Shown here in pieces: positions 25,167 through 32,060 of a stretch of 64,000 nucleotides of DNA. The translations under genes and the position numbers were made by a program. Position 1 is the first letter of the stretch. Every line of letters begins with the position of its first letter. The DNA comes from Lachnospiraceae bacterium. GTDB taxonomy: Bacteria; Bacillota; Clostridia; Lachnospirales; Lachnospiraceae. Where the stretch lies: positions 1 through 64,000 of the forward strand of contig JAETRI010000014.1 in NCBI GenBank assembly GCA_021770245.1, in the 5' to 3' direction. The notes beneath the pieces were generated by a model. The model did not search any database and was not told the origin of the DNA. It was given only the letters and a program-made list of their open reading frames with translations.

Positions 25167-25925
25167 ATGTATATGACGGAAAATGGGTGCGGCGGGGATA
25201 CTCCCTATGTTTTGGATATCCATACCCATACGCTGGCGAGCGGCCATGCCTACGGAACCGTCCGTGAGATGGCGAAGGCAGCGTCCGAAGCGGGGCTGTC
25301 CGTATTAGGAATCTCGGAGCACGGGCCGGGGACGCCGGGAACCTGCGATCCCCTTTATTTTCTGAACCTGAACGTGATTCCGGACCGCCTTTATGGGGTA
25401 AGGCTGCTGCACGGCTGTGAAATGAATGTACGAAACGACGGGAAGCTGTCGTTGGAGCAGCGCTATCTGGACAGGCTGGACTATGGAATCGTGGGACTTC
25501 ACGGAATCTGCTATGAAGATGCGGGAAGAAAACAAAATACGTTGAACCTGATTTCCTGCATGAAGAACGAAAAGGTACGATTTGTATCCCATCCAGACGA
25601 CAGTAATCTGCCTCTGAATTATGAGCTTCTGGTTTCGGCGGCAAAGGAGTACCACGTGGCACTGGAGGTGAATAACAGTTCTCTCTTGAGGACGGACAGA
25701 CTGGATTGTATACAGAACTATCAAACCATGCTGACGCTTTGCAGCCGCCTTCGTGTACCGGTCGTTGTCAGTTCCGATGCTCACGATCCGGACAGTGTGG
25801 GACGTTTTGACGAAGCCCGCCGGCTGCTTCGGAAGATGGACTTTGACGAAGAGCTTATTTTGAATACTGACGTGGAAAAGCTGCTGACACATTTGGCCCC
25901 CATTCGGGCCGGGGCGAGCGAATGA
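25167..25925 (+). CDS. PHP-domain phosphoesterase (YcdX-like)
   Basis: The 252-aa protein shows the PHP metal ligands in order: DIHTHTLASGHAYG, ISEHGPGTPG, HGCEMNV, FVSHPDD, and SSDAHDPDSVGRFD. It resembles YcdX-type trinuclear-zinc phosphatases. ATG 25167 is chosen for the AGATAGGAG site; the in-frame start at 25116 lies upstream of the hairpin repeat. It is the last gene of the transporter operon, so it probably removes a phosphate group from the imported compound or a derivative. Confidence 0.8.
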   Translation: MYMTENGCGGDTPYVLDIHTHTLASGHAYGTVREMAKAASEAGLSVLGISEHGPGTPGTCDPLYFLNLNVIPDRLYGVRLLHGCEMNVRNDGKLSLEQRYLDRLDYGIVGLHGICYEDAGRKQNTLNLISCMKNEKVRFVSHPDDSNLPLNYELLVSAAKEYHVALEVNNSSLLRTDRLDCIQNYQTMLTLCSRLRVPVVVSSDAHDPDSVGRFDEARRLLRKMDFDEELILNTDVEKLLTHLAPIRAGASE

Positions 25926-25975
25926 ACGGCTTTGTGCGCAGATGCCCGTCCTGCCTGCGGGGCACGGTGATCACC

Positions 25976-26027
25976 GAAAGCATCAATGTTTTTGTCCAAA
26001 AGGACAAAGATATTGATGCTTTCTTTT
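25976..26027 (+). terminator. Terminator of the transporter operon
   Basis: GAAAGCATCAAT (25976-25987) pairs with ATTGATGCTTTC (26012-26023), with an inner TTGTCC-AAAA-GGACAA stem, followed by TTTT. It is 50 nt after the PHP stop codon. Confidence 0.8.
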
Positions 26028-26039
26028 GCCCTGTGTCCA

Positions 26040-26068
26040 TTTACCGAAGAAAATTTCCCGTTTATAAT
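26040..26068 (+). promoter_or_regulatory. Promoter of the permease-DUF917-hyuA operon
   Basis: TTTACC (26040-26045) and TATAAT (26063-26068) are 17 bp apart. Transcription would give a leader of about 130 nt before ATG 26205. Confidence 0.65.
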
Positions 26069-26074
26069 GGATAA

Positions 26075-26204
26075 GGATGTTTGGACGAATGGAGAAACGT
26101 TTGTTCCGACGCACAAGATTCCTCTGAAAACGGGAACCGTCTGCAGCGTCGGAAGGCTCCTCCGGATAGGAGGGCCGCCCTTGGCGGCAGAAAGTGAGGA
26201 GATT
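26075..26204 (+). promoter_or_regulatory. Structured leader of the permease operon
   Basis: TTCCGACGC (26104-26112) pairs with GCGTCGGAA (26146-26154), enclosing ACGG-GAA-CCGT (26130-26140). Then come CTCCT/AGGAG near 26157-26173 and the family hairpin GCCGCC/GGCGGC (26174-26188) before AAAGTGAGGAG. The upstream part matches no riboswitch class that I know; the last hairpin is the repeat family. Confidence 0.5.
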
Positions 26205-27545
26205 ATGGAAAAAAACAACACGGGGTTTGAGGTAAAGCCCGAACAGCGTCAGAGCTGGCTGTCCATCGCCATGGTATGGGCCGGCGGAATGATCTGCGTC
26301 CCCTGCCTGATGGTGGGAGGGGTGCTGTCTGCGGGCGGCTTATCCATGGGAGAAATGGTCGCGTCCATCCTGATCGGTTACGGCCTGATCTGCGCTTATA
26401 TGATCTGCATCGGTATGCAGGCCTGCGATACCGGACTTCCGGTGTCCGTTATGGCGGAGGGCGCCTTGGGAAAACAGGGAGCGAGATATATCATCAGCGT
26501 GCTCCTGGCGTTCGCCTGCATCGGGTGGTTCGGAATCCAGTCCGCCACCTGCGGAAACGCCTTTGCGGCCATGTTGTCTTCCATGCTGGGTATGGGGACG
26601 CCCGGGCCGGTGATGACCGCCCTGTGCTCCCTGTTCTGGGGCATAGTGATGCTGGCTACGGCCTGCTGCGGTTTTAAAGGGCTGAAATGGCTGAATTACA
26701 TAGCGGTACCTCTGCTGGTGGCAGTCTGCCTGTACGGTATCATTGCCGGAATCGTCTCCCATGACGGCGGAGCGGCCATCGCGGCCTATGCGCCGGATCA
26801 GTCTTCGGGCATGGTATTCGGCATTTCCATGACCGTGGCGTCCTTTGCCCTGGGCGGAGTGATTTCCGCGGATTATTGCCGGTTCGCGAAAAGCCGGAAG
26901 GACGTAGTCAAGTCTTCGATTGTGGGAGTAATACCCGCGGGACTGTTCATGCTGATGACAGGGGCGGTGATGAGCATTGTGACCGGGGAATATGATATCT
27001 CCGCGATCCTCGCCAGCCTGGGCGTCCCCGCAGTGGGACTTATCACCCTGGTACTGGCCACCTGGACAACCAACGTGACCAATGCCTATTCCGGCGGACT
27101 GGCCCTCAGCAATCTGCTGGGCTTTGACGAAAGCAAATTTAAGATGACGACCGGGATAGCGGGGGCAGTGGGAACCGCCCTGGCCGCGTTCGGCCTTCTG
27201 AATGCTTTTCAGGGTTTCCTTTCCCTGATGTCGGCCCTGATTCCCCCTTTGGCCGGTGTGGTGATCGCGGATTACTGGCTGGTAAAGAAAGGGAAGAAAG
27301 AGTGCTTTTGGAGAAAAGAGGGCTTTTCCCTGCCCGGCGTGGCCGCGTTTCTCGTGGGAGCCCTGGCGGCCTGCATTACGGGAGGCACCTTTGCTTCCTT
27401 CCCCGGCTTGGTGGAGGCCCTGCCGTTTTTGAACCTGCCTTTCTTCGTGGGGCCGGTGAATGGCATCGTGATTTCCCTGGTGATCTATGTGCTGTTGGAG
27501 CGGCCGGCAGGAGAAAAGGCCGCTGCGGCTGCGGAAAATGAATGA
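26205..27545 (+). CDS. NCS1-type permease (CodB-like)
   Basis: The 446-aa integral membrane protein has about 12 hydrophobic helices and the NCS1 hallmarks near the N-terminus (WLSIAMVWAGGMICVPCLMV) and at ALGGVISADYCRFAK and TWTTNVTNAYSGGLALSN. CodB-type transporters carry cytosine, hydantoin or related compounds with sodium or protons. ATG 26205 follows GTGAGGAG. The downstream DUF917 and hydantoinase/oxoprolinase genes suggest import of a cyclic amide or similar nitrogen compound. Confidence 0.85.
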   Translation: MEKNNTGFEVKPEQRQSWLSIAMVWAGGMICVPCLMVGGVLSAGGLSMGEMVASILIGYGLICAYMICIGMQACDTGLPVSVMAEGALGKQGARYIISVLLAFACIGWFGIQSATCGNAFAAMLSSMLGMGTPGPVMTALCSLFWGIVMLATACCGFKGLKWLNYIAVPLLVAVCLYGIIAGIVSHDGGAAIAAYAPDQSSGMVFGISMTVASFALGGVISADYCRFAKSRKDVVKSSIVGVIPAGLFMLMTGAVMSIVTGEYDISAILASLGVPAVGLITLVLATWTTNVTNAYSGGLALSNLLGFDESKFKMTTGIAGAVGTALAAFGLLNAFQGFLSLMSALIPPLAGVVIADYWLVKKGKKECFWRKEGFSLPGVAAFLVGALAACITGGTFASFPGLVEALPFLNLPFFVGPVNGIVISLVIYVLLERPAGEKAAAAAENE

Positions 27546-27566
27546 TAGAGGAAGGAGAATGGAAAC

Positions 27567-28661
27567 GTGCGAAAAATAGGCGTTGAAGAAATCGAAGATA
27601 TTGCCCTCGGCGCAGCCCTGTTGGGAGCGGGAGGGGGAGGAGATCCTTATATCGGGAAGCTGGTGGCCATCGGGGCCGTACAGGAATGCGGACCCGTCAC
27701 GCTGCTGGATCCGGGGGAGGTGCCGGACGACGCGCTGGTGGTACCCATCGCCATGATGGGAGCGCCCACGATCCTGGCGGAAAAGGCGATCGGCGGTTCG
27801 GAATATCAGGTGCTTTACGACAACGTATCCGCATTTTACGGAAAACCCATCTATGCTTTCATGCCCATCGAAGCGGGCGGTGTCAATTCCATGCTTCCCA
27901 TCGCGGCGGCAGCCAGACTGGGACTGCCGCTGGTGGACTGCGACGGAATGGGCCGGGCTTTTCCCGAGCTGCAGATGGTCACTTTCACCATAGGGGGCGG
28001 TTCGGCAACGCCCATGGCTCTCGTGGACGAGAAGGGTAATTCCACGATTTTCCGCACCATCACGAATAAATGGACGGAGGAGCTGGCCCGGGCCGTTACC
28101 ATGGCCTGCGGCGGCTCGGTTTCCGTATCCCTGTACCAGATGGAAGGCGCCTTTATGAAAAAATACGGCGTTAAGGGTATCGTAACCCGCAGCCAGACGC
28201 TGGGCTCCGCCATCCGGAAGGTGAAGGAGGCCGCAGACTGCACGCCGGAGGAAGCATTCCTGCGTATTACGGAGGGGATCCGTCTGTTCCGCGGTAAGAT
28301 CAGCGATGTGCGGCGCGAGGTACGCGCCGGATTTAATTTCGGCCGGGTCATGCTGGACGGTATTGGGGACTGCAAGGGACATGGCGCCTATGTGGAGTTT
28401 CAGAACGAAAACCTGTCCGCCACCGTGGACGGCCGGATCGTGGCCACCACTCCCGACCTGATCTGCCTGGTGGATGTGGAAACCTTCCAGCCGGTGCCCA
28501 CCGACGCTTTGAAATACGGAAAGCGGGTACTGGTGGTGGGCCTGCAGTGTTTCCCCCTGTGGAGGACACAGGAGGGGCTGGAACTGGTGGGGCCCAGGTA
28601 TTTTGGCGTGGACACGGACTATATTCCGCTGGAGGAACGGTGTAAAGGAGGGCTTTTGTAA
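27567..28661 (+). CDS. DUF917 family protein
   Basis: The 364-aa protein begins with the DUF917 signature region (GAALLGAGGGGDPYIGKL), followed by PIAMMGAPTILAEKA, FMPIEAGGVNSMLPIAAAA and VDCDGMGRAFPELQM. Family members accompany hydantoinase/oxoprolinase proteins and NCS1 permeases; the biochemical role is not established. GTG 27567 lies 9 nt after AAGGAG; an earlier ATG in another frame stops at once. Its stop codon overlaps the next start by one base (TAATG). Confidence 0.85.
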   Translation: MRKIGVEEIEDIALGAALLGAGGGGDPYIGKLVAIGAVQECGPVTLLDPGEVPDDALVVPIAMMGAPTILAEKAIGGSEYQVLYDNVSAFYGKPIYAFMPIEAGGVNSMLPIAAAARLGLPLVDCDGMGRAFPELQMVTFTIGGGSATPMALVDEKGNSTIFRTITNKWTEELARAVTMACGGSVSVSLYQMEGAFMKKYGVKGIVTRSQTLGSAIRKVKEAADCTPEEAFLRITEGIRLFRGKISDVRREVRAGFNFGRVMLDGIGDCKGHGAYVEFQNENLSATVDGRIVATTPDLICLVDVETFQPVPTDALKYGKRVLVVGLQCFPLWRTQEGLELVGPRYFGVDTDYIPLEERCKGGLL

Positions 28662-30220
28662 TGTACAGACTGGGGATTGATGTGGGCGGCACCAATACGG
28701 ACGCCGTTCTGATAGACGAAAACCTGCAGGTGGCGGCCAGCGTGAAATGCCCGACAACGGCGGATGTATACGAAGGGATCCTGACGGCGGTGCGCACCGT
28801 CCTGGAGCGCTCCGGCGTGGACCGCAGCGAGATCGCCCAGGCCATGCTGGGAACCACGCAATGCACCAATGCCATTGTGGAGAGGAAGCATCTGGCCCCC
28901 ATCGGTATCCTGCGCATCGGCGCTCCGGCAACGCTGGGAATCCCCCCTATGGTGGATTGGGCGGAAGAGCTGAAAAGCCTGGCGGTGGATTCCGCCGTGA
29001 TCGGCGGCGGTTTTGAATACGACGGAAAGGAGCTGGCAGCCTTTGACGAAGAGGCAGCGAGGGCCTTTTTCCGGGGGTTAAAGGAAAAGGGGATCCGCTC
29101 CGTGGCGATCTCCGGCACCTTTTCCACGGTACGGGACGAGCATGAGCAGAAAGCGGCCAGGCTGTGCCGGGAAATCATGGGAGAGGAGGTGCACGTCTCC
29201 GTTTCCAGCGAGATCGGCTCCATGGGGCTGATAGAACGGGAAAATGCCACGATTCTGAATGCGGCCCTCTATCAGGTGGCGGAATCCTTCAGCGAAGGAT
29301 TTGCCAGGAGCCTGAAGGCGGAGGGCGTTACGGATGCCAAGGTCTATCTGTCCCAGAACGACGGCACCCTTATGACCATGGAATATGCCCGGAAATACCC
29401 CATCCTCACCATCGCCTGCGGGCCGACCAACTCCATACGCGGCGCCAGTTATTTGAGCAGGCTGCAAAACGCGGTGGTGGTGGATGTGGGAGGCACTACC
29501 ACGGATATCGGCGTCATCCAGAACGGTTTCCCCAGGGAGTCCAGCGTGGCGGTGACCATCGGCGGCGTGCGTACCAATTTCCGGATGCCTGACGTGGTGT
29601 CCATCGGACTGGGCGGCGGTTCGATCGTCCGGCAGCGGGAAGACGGGACGGTGAGCGTGGGCCCGGATTCCGTGGGTTATCAGATTACGGAGAAGGCCAT
29701 GGTGTTCGGCGGGGACGTGTGCACGGCCACGGATATTGCGGTACGGCTGGGCATGACGAAACTGGGAGACCCGAGCCGGGTGGCAGGGCTGGATGAGGAG
29801 TTTGCCAGGAAAGCCATGGCAGAGATCAGCGCCCTGGTGGAGGATGCCATCGATTCCGTGAAGGTCTCCGGAGATGAAGTGGACGTGATCCTGGTGGGAG
29901 GCGGCGCTGTCATCCTGCCTGAAAAACTGGAGGGAGCCAGGAGCGTAGCCCGGCCCGGATCCGGCGGCGTGGCCAATGCCATCGGATCCGCCATTTCCAA
30001 GGTCTCGGGCACCTATGAAAAGCTGGTGGATTATCAGGTGGTGCCCAGAGAGCAGGCGTTGGAAGAAGCCAAGGCCGAGGCGGTGGAAATGGCCGTGACA
30101 GCCGGGGCAATCCGTGAAACCGTGGAGATCATCGATATGGAAGACGTGCCCCTGCAGTATTATCCGGGGAATACCAACCGGGTGAAGATCAAGGCGGCCG
30201 GAGATCTGGGCCGGGGATGA
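28661..30220 (+). CDS. Hydantoinase/oxoprolinase N-terminal family protein (HyuA-like)
   Basis: The 519-aa protein has the ASKHA-type phosphate motif LGIDVGGTNTDAVLIDENL at the N-terminus, GTTQCTNAIVERK, then VVDVGGTTTDIGVIQNG, and GGGSIVRQREDGTVSVGP in the C-terminal half. It corresponds to the HyuA half of ATP-dependent hydantoinase or oxoprolinase without the HyuB subunit. The one-base overlap with DUF917 indicates coupled expression, and the two proteins may form the working enzyme. The substrate is unknown. Confidence 0.85.
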   Translation: MYRLGIDVGGTNTDAVLIDENLQVAASVKCPTTADVYEGILTAVRTVLERSGVDRSEIAQAMLGTTQCTNAIVERKHLAPIGILRIGAPATLGIPPMVDWAEELKSLAVDSAVIGGGFEYDGKELAAFDEEAARAFFRGLKEKGIRSVAISGTFSTVRDEHEQKAARLCREIMGEEVHVSVSSEIGSMGLIERENATILNAALYQVAESFSEGFARSLKAEGVTDAKVYLSQNDGTLMTMEYARKYPILTIACGPTNSIRGASYLSRLQNAVVVDVGGTTTDIGVIQNGFPRESSVAVTIGGVRTNFRMPDVVSIGLGGGSIVRQREDGTVSVGPDSVGYQITEKAMVFGGDVCTATDIAVRLGMTKLGDPSRVAGLDEEFARKAMAEISALVEDAIDSVKVSGDEVDVILVGGGAVILPEKLEGARSVARPGSGGVANAIGSAISKVSGTYEKLVDYQVVPREQALEEAKAEAVEMAVTAGAIRETVEIIDMEDVPLQYYPGNTNRVKIKAAGDLGRG

Positions 30221-30422
30221 CGGGACGATTGAAACTGGCAGAACATGAACTGATTGAGGAATAAGGGGTTAATGCAGCCGAAAATGATGTTATCATTATT
30301 ATTTCCTGCAGTGGGCATTATAAATAATCTGCCATAGGGCGACAAACAGAGTTCATTATGCGAAGGTGTACCGGTTTGTGTGAGTGTATTTTGGGTAGAA
30401 AAAAGTTTAATTAAACACATTT

Positions 30423-30467
30423 AGACCGTAAATCCGATAGAATAAGGATTTACGGTCTTTCTATTTT
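30423..30467 (+). terminator. Terminator of the permease-DUF917-hyuA operon
   Basis: AGACCGTAAATCC (30423-30435) and GGATTTACGGTCT (30446-30458) form a 13-bp perfect stem with a 10-nt loop, followed by TTCTATTTTC. Confidence 0.85.
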
Positions 30468-30538
30468 CCTCATAACAAGAATGTTCTCTGCGAAACGGCC
30501 GGATTCCATCCAACATGAAATCCATACAGCGGATTTTC

Positions 30539-30565
30539 TTTCATAGACTATTTTAGTCTGCGAAA
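30539..30565 (+). repeat. Left 27-bp inverted repeat, recombinase site candidate
   Basis: TTTCATAGA, then CTATTTTAG, then TCTGCGAAA. Relative to the complement of the right copy it matches at 24 of 27 positions. The two 9-bp arms are near-palindromic around a 9-bp centre, the shape of a tyrosine-recombinase core site. Confidence 0.7.
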
Positions 30566-30597
30566 ATCTTTCCAAATCCCCCAAAACACAGTATTTT

Positions 30598-31749
30598 TCA
30601 GGCTGCGTGACCACGAATCCGACCATAAAAATCCGGCAGCCTTCCCATCTGAATTCGTTTGGAGTCCAGGGTGGGATGCACATATCGGTTCAAGGTGATC
30701 TTCACATCGGAGTGGCCCAGGATCACGCTTAAGGTCTTTATGTCCATGCTGCTTTCCACACAGTTTGTGGCAAATGTGTGGCGCAGGATGTGGAAATTTC
30801 TGCCTTCCACCTCCGCCTTTTTCAAAATTCCTTTCAGCCGGTACTGCATAGTCCTTGGCTCAAGGGGGTTCTTTCCCCCGAAAACATATTCTCCCTCCCC
30901 CCGAAGCCCCTCCAGCAGTGTTATCATTTCCTCTGTAAGCGGAATGGTCCTTTTCGCACTTTCACTTTTGGGATCCGTTTCCATAAGAATGGTTCTTGTC
31001 ATATACCCCTTTACGGCAATGCGCTGCACGGTCCTGTTTACCGTCATTGTCTTGTCCCGGAAATCGAAATCCGACCACTTCAGCGCACACAGTTCCCCCA
31101 GGCGTATTCCCGTATACAGGCAAAGCAGCATGGCAATTTTAAATTTATCGGGCCCGTTATAAATACAATCCAGGATCCGGGACTGCTCTGCCTTTGAAAA
31201 GGTATCTACCGGTCTCCTTCCCTGTTTTGCAGCCGGCAGTTTCATTACCGGGATATGAGCGGAATACTTCCTGCCCGCGAATTCCAGGATCTGCCTGGCG
31301 ACAATACAAACGCTTTTCCGGATGCTGTCTGACAGGCTTTCCCCGGATAAGTGGTCAAAAATCTTTTCCTGTATCTGCTGATTCGGCCTTTCGGAAAGCC
31401 GGAGAGGGCCTAATATTTCTTCCAAGTGTATCCGATACACGTTCCTGTACTTCACATAGGTGGAATACTTACGTTTTACCGCCACCTCCTCCAGCCACTC
31501 CGAGGCCGCCTGGGAAAACACAATCTGCATACAGGGCTTATCTCCACGCTCTCCAGCCTGCTCCGGAGCATGAAATGGCCCCTCCTCTGCCATTCGGACG
31601 GCGTCATCCCTCTTTTTCTTTGCTTCCTCATAAGTACTTCCATACACGGAACGGTAAATCCTCTTCCCTTTCGGGCTGTCCGGCCTCTGATAACGGGCCT
31701 CCCACCTCCCGTCTTCCCTTTTCCGGATGTTTTCGCCATGTCTTCCCAT
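30598..31749 (-). CDS. Tyrosine recombinase (Tn916 Int-like)
   Basis: The 383-aa protein has an N-terminal arm-binding region (MGRHGENIRKREDGRWEARY), a SAM-like core-binding domain, and a C-terminal catalytic domain with R216 (TGIRLGEL), H320 and R323 (FHILRHTFAT), H346 (LGHSDVK) and nucleophile Y356 (NRYVHPT). All catalytic residues are present, so it should be active. ATG 31749 follows AGGAGGAGC. It sits between the inverted repeats, which are probably its substrates. It differs strongly from the integrase at 4184-5422. Confidence 0.9.
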   Translation of the reverse strand: MGRHGENIRKREDGRWEARYQRPDSPKGKRIYRSVYGSTYEEAKKKRDDAVRMAEEGPFHAPEQAGERGDKPCMQIVFSQAASEWLEEVAVKRKYSTYVKYRNVYRIHLEEILGPLRLSERPNQQIQEKIFDHLSGESLSDSIRKSVCIVARQILEFAGRKYSAHIPVMKLPAAKQGRRPVDTFSKAEQSRILDCIYNGPDKFKIAMLLCLYTGIRLGELCALKWSDFDFRDKTMTVNRTVQRIAVKGYMTRTILMETDPKSESAKRTIPLTEEMITLLEGLRGEGEYVFGGKNPLEPRTMQYRLKGILKKAEVEGRNFHILRHTFATNCVESSMDIKTLSVILGHSDVKITLNRYVHPTLDSKRIQMGRLPDFYGRIRGHAA

Positions 31750-31926
31750 TGTCTGCTCCTCCTTTGTCTGGTCGGGGTGGTCCTGCCCGGGGATTTTGAC
31801 CATGAAAGTGACTATGAAAATTTTTCCTTTCCTCCACTTTCTATGGCTTTTCGTATCAAAAGGACAAGGATTGTCCAAAATAAACGCCGGGATAGTCCCT
31901 CCTGGATACTTTGGGTGAAAAAAAGA

Positions 31927-31955
31927 TTGCAAATTCCTATTAAGGTTGATACAAT
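31927..31955 (+). promoter_or_regulatory. Outward promoter facing the TnpB-like gene
   Basis: TTGCAA (31927-31932) and TACAAT (31950-31955) are exactly 17 bp apart. The promoter lies inside the segment bounded by inverted repeats and points across the right repeat at the gene starting at 32061, so inversion would disconnect it. Confidence 0.6.
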
Positions 31956-31999
31956 AATGACGATAAATTCTATGAGACAGAAAGGATACCTGTTTTTTC

Positions 32000-32026
32000 T
32001 TTCGCAGACTAAAATAATCTGCGAAA
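32000..32026 (-). repeat. Right 27-bp inverted repeat, recombinase site candidate
   Basis: TTTCGCAGA, then CTAAAATAA, then TCTGCGAAA. The arms are perfectly complementary 9-mers. It pairs with the left copy at 30539-30565 in inverted orientation. Confidence 0.7.
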
Positions 32027-32060
32027 CATTTGCTTCCCGATATGGCAGGGCGGAACCGTT

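Larger units (their letters stand above)
30221..30597. other. Intergenic region carrying a terminator and the left inverted repeat
   Basis: AT-rich spacer without a supported gene. It contains the operon terminator (30423-30467), a solitary arm sequence TCTGCGAAA at 30487-30495 and the left 27-bp recombinase site at 30539-30565. Confidence 0.6.
30539..32026. mobile_element. Putative invertible segment or minimal recombinase element
   Basis: A 1.49-kb segment is bounded by 27-bp inverted repeats and holds one tyrosine recombinase gene and an outward-facing promoter near the right edge. Repeat centres match only when one copy is reversed (CTATTTTAG versus TTATTTTAG), so recombination between them would invert the segment rather than excise it. 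The alternative is a minimal transposon with terminal inverted repeats, as in Tn916-type elements. No target duplication is evident. Confidence 0.5.
31750..32060. other. Recombinase upstream region with right inverted repeat
   Basis: No gene is supported. The strip carries the promoter facing right (31927-31955), the right recombinase site (32000-32026) and, on the minus strand, a weak candidate promoter for the recombinase (TTGGAC about 17 bp before TACGAA). Confidence 0.5.

Noticed and set aside
26340-28931. An 863-codon open frame antisense to the permease and DUF917 genes
   Set aside because: It crosses two genes and their junction, with low-complexity His/Gly/Arg-rich sequence and no start signal, so it is a shadow frame.
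30539-32026. A classical insertion sequence with a DDE transposase
   Set aside because: The only gene inside has tyrosine-recombinase catalytic residues, and no target duplication is seen at the repeat edges.
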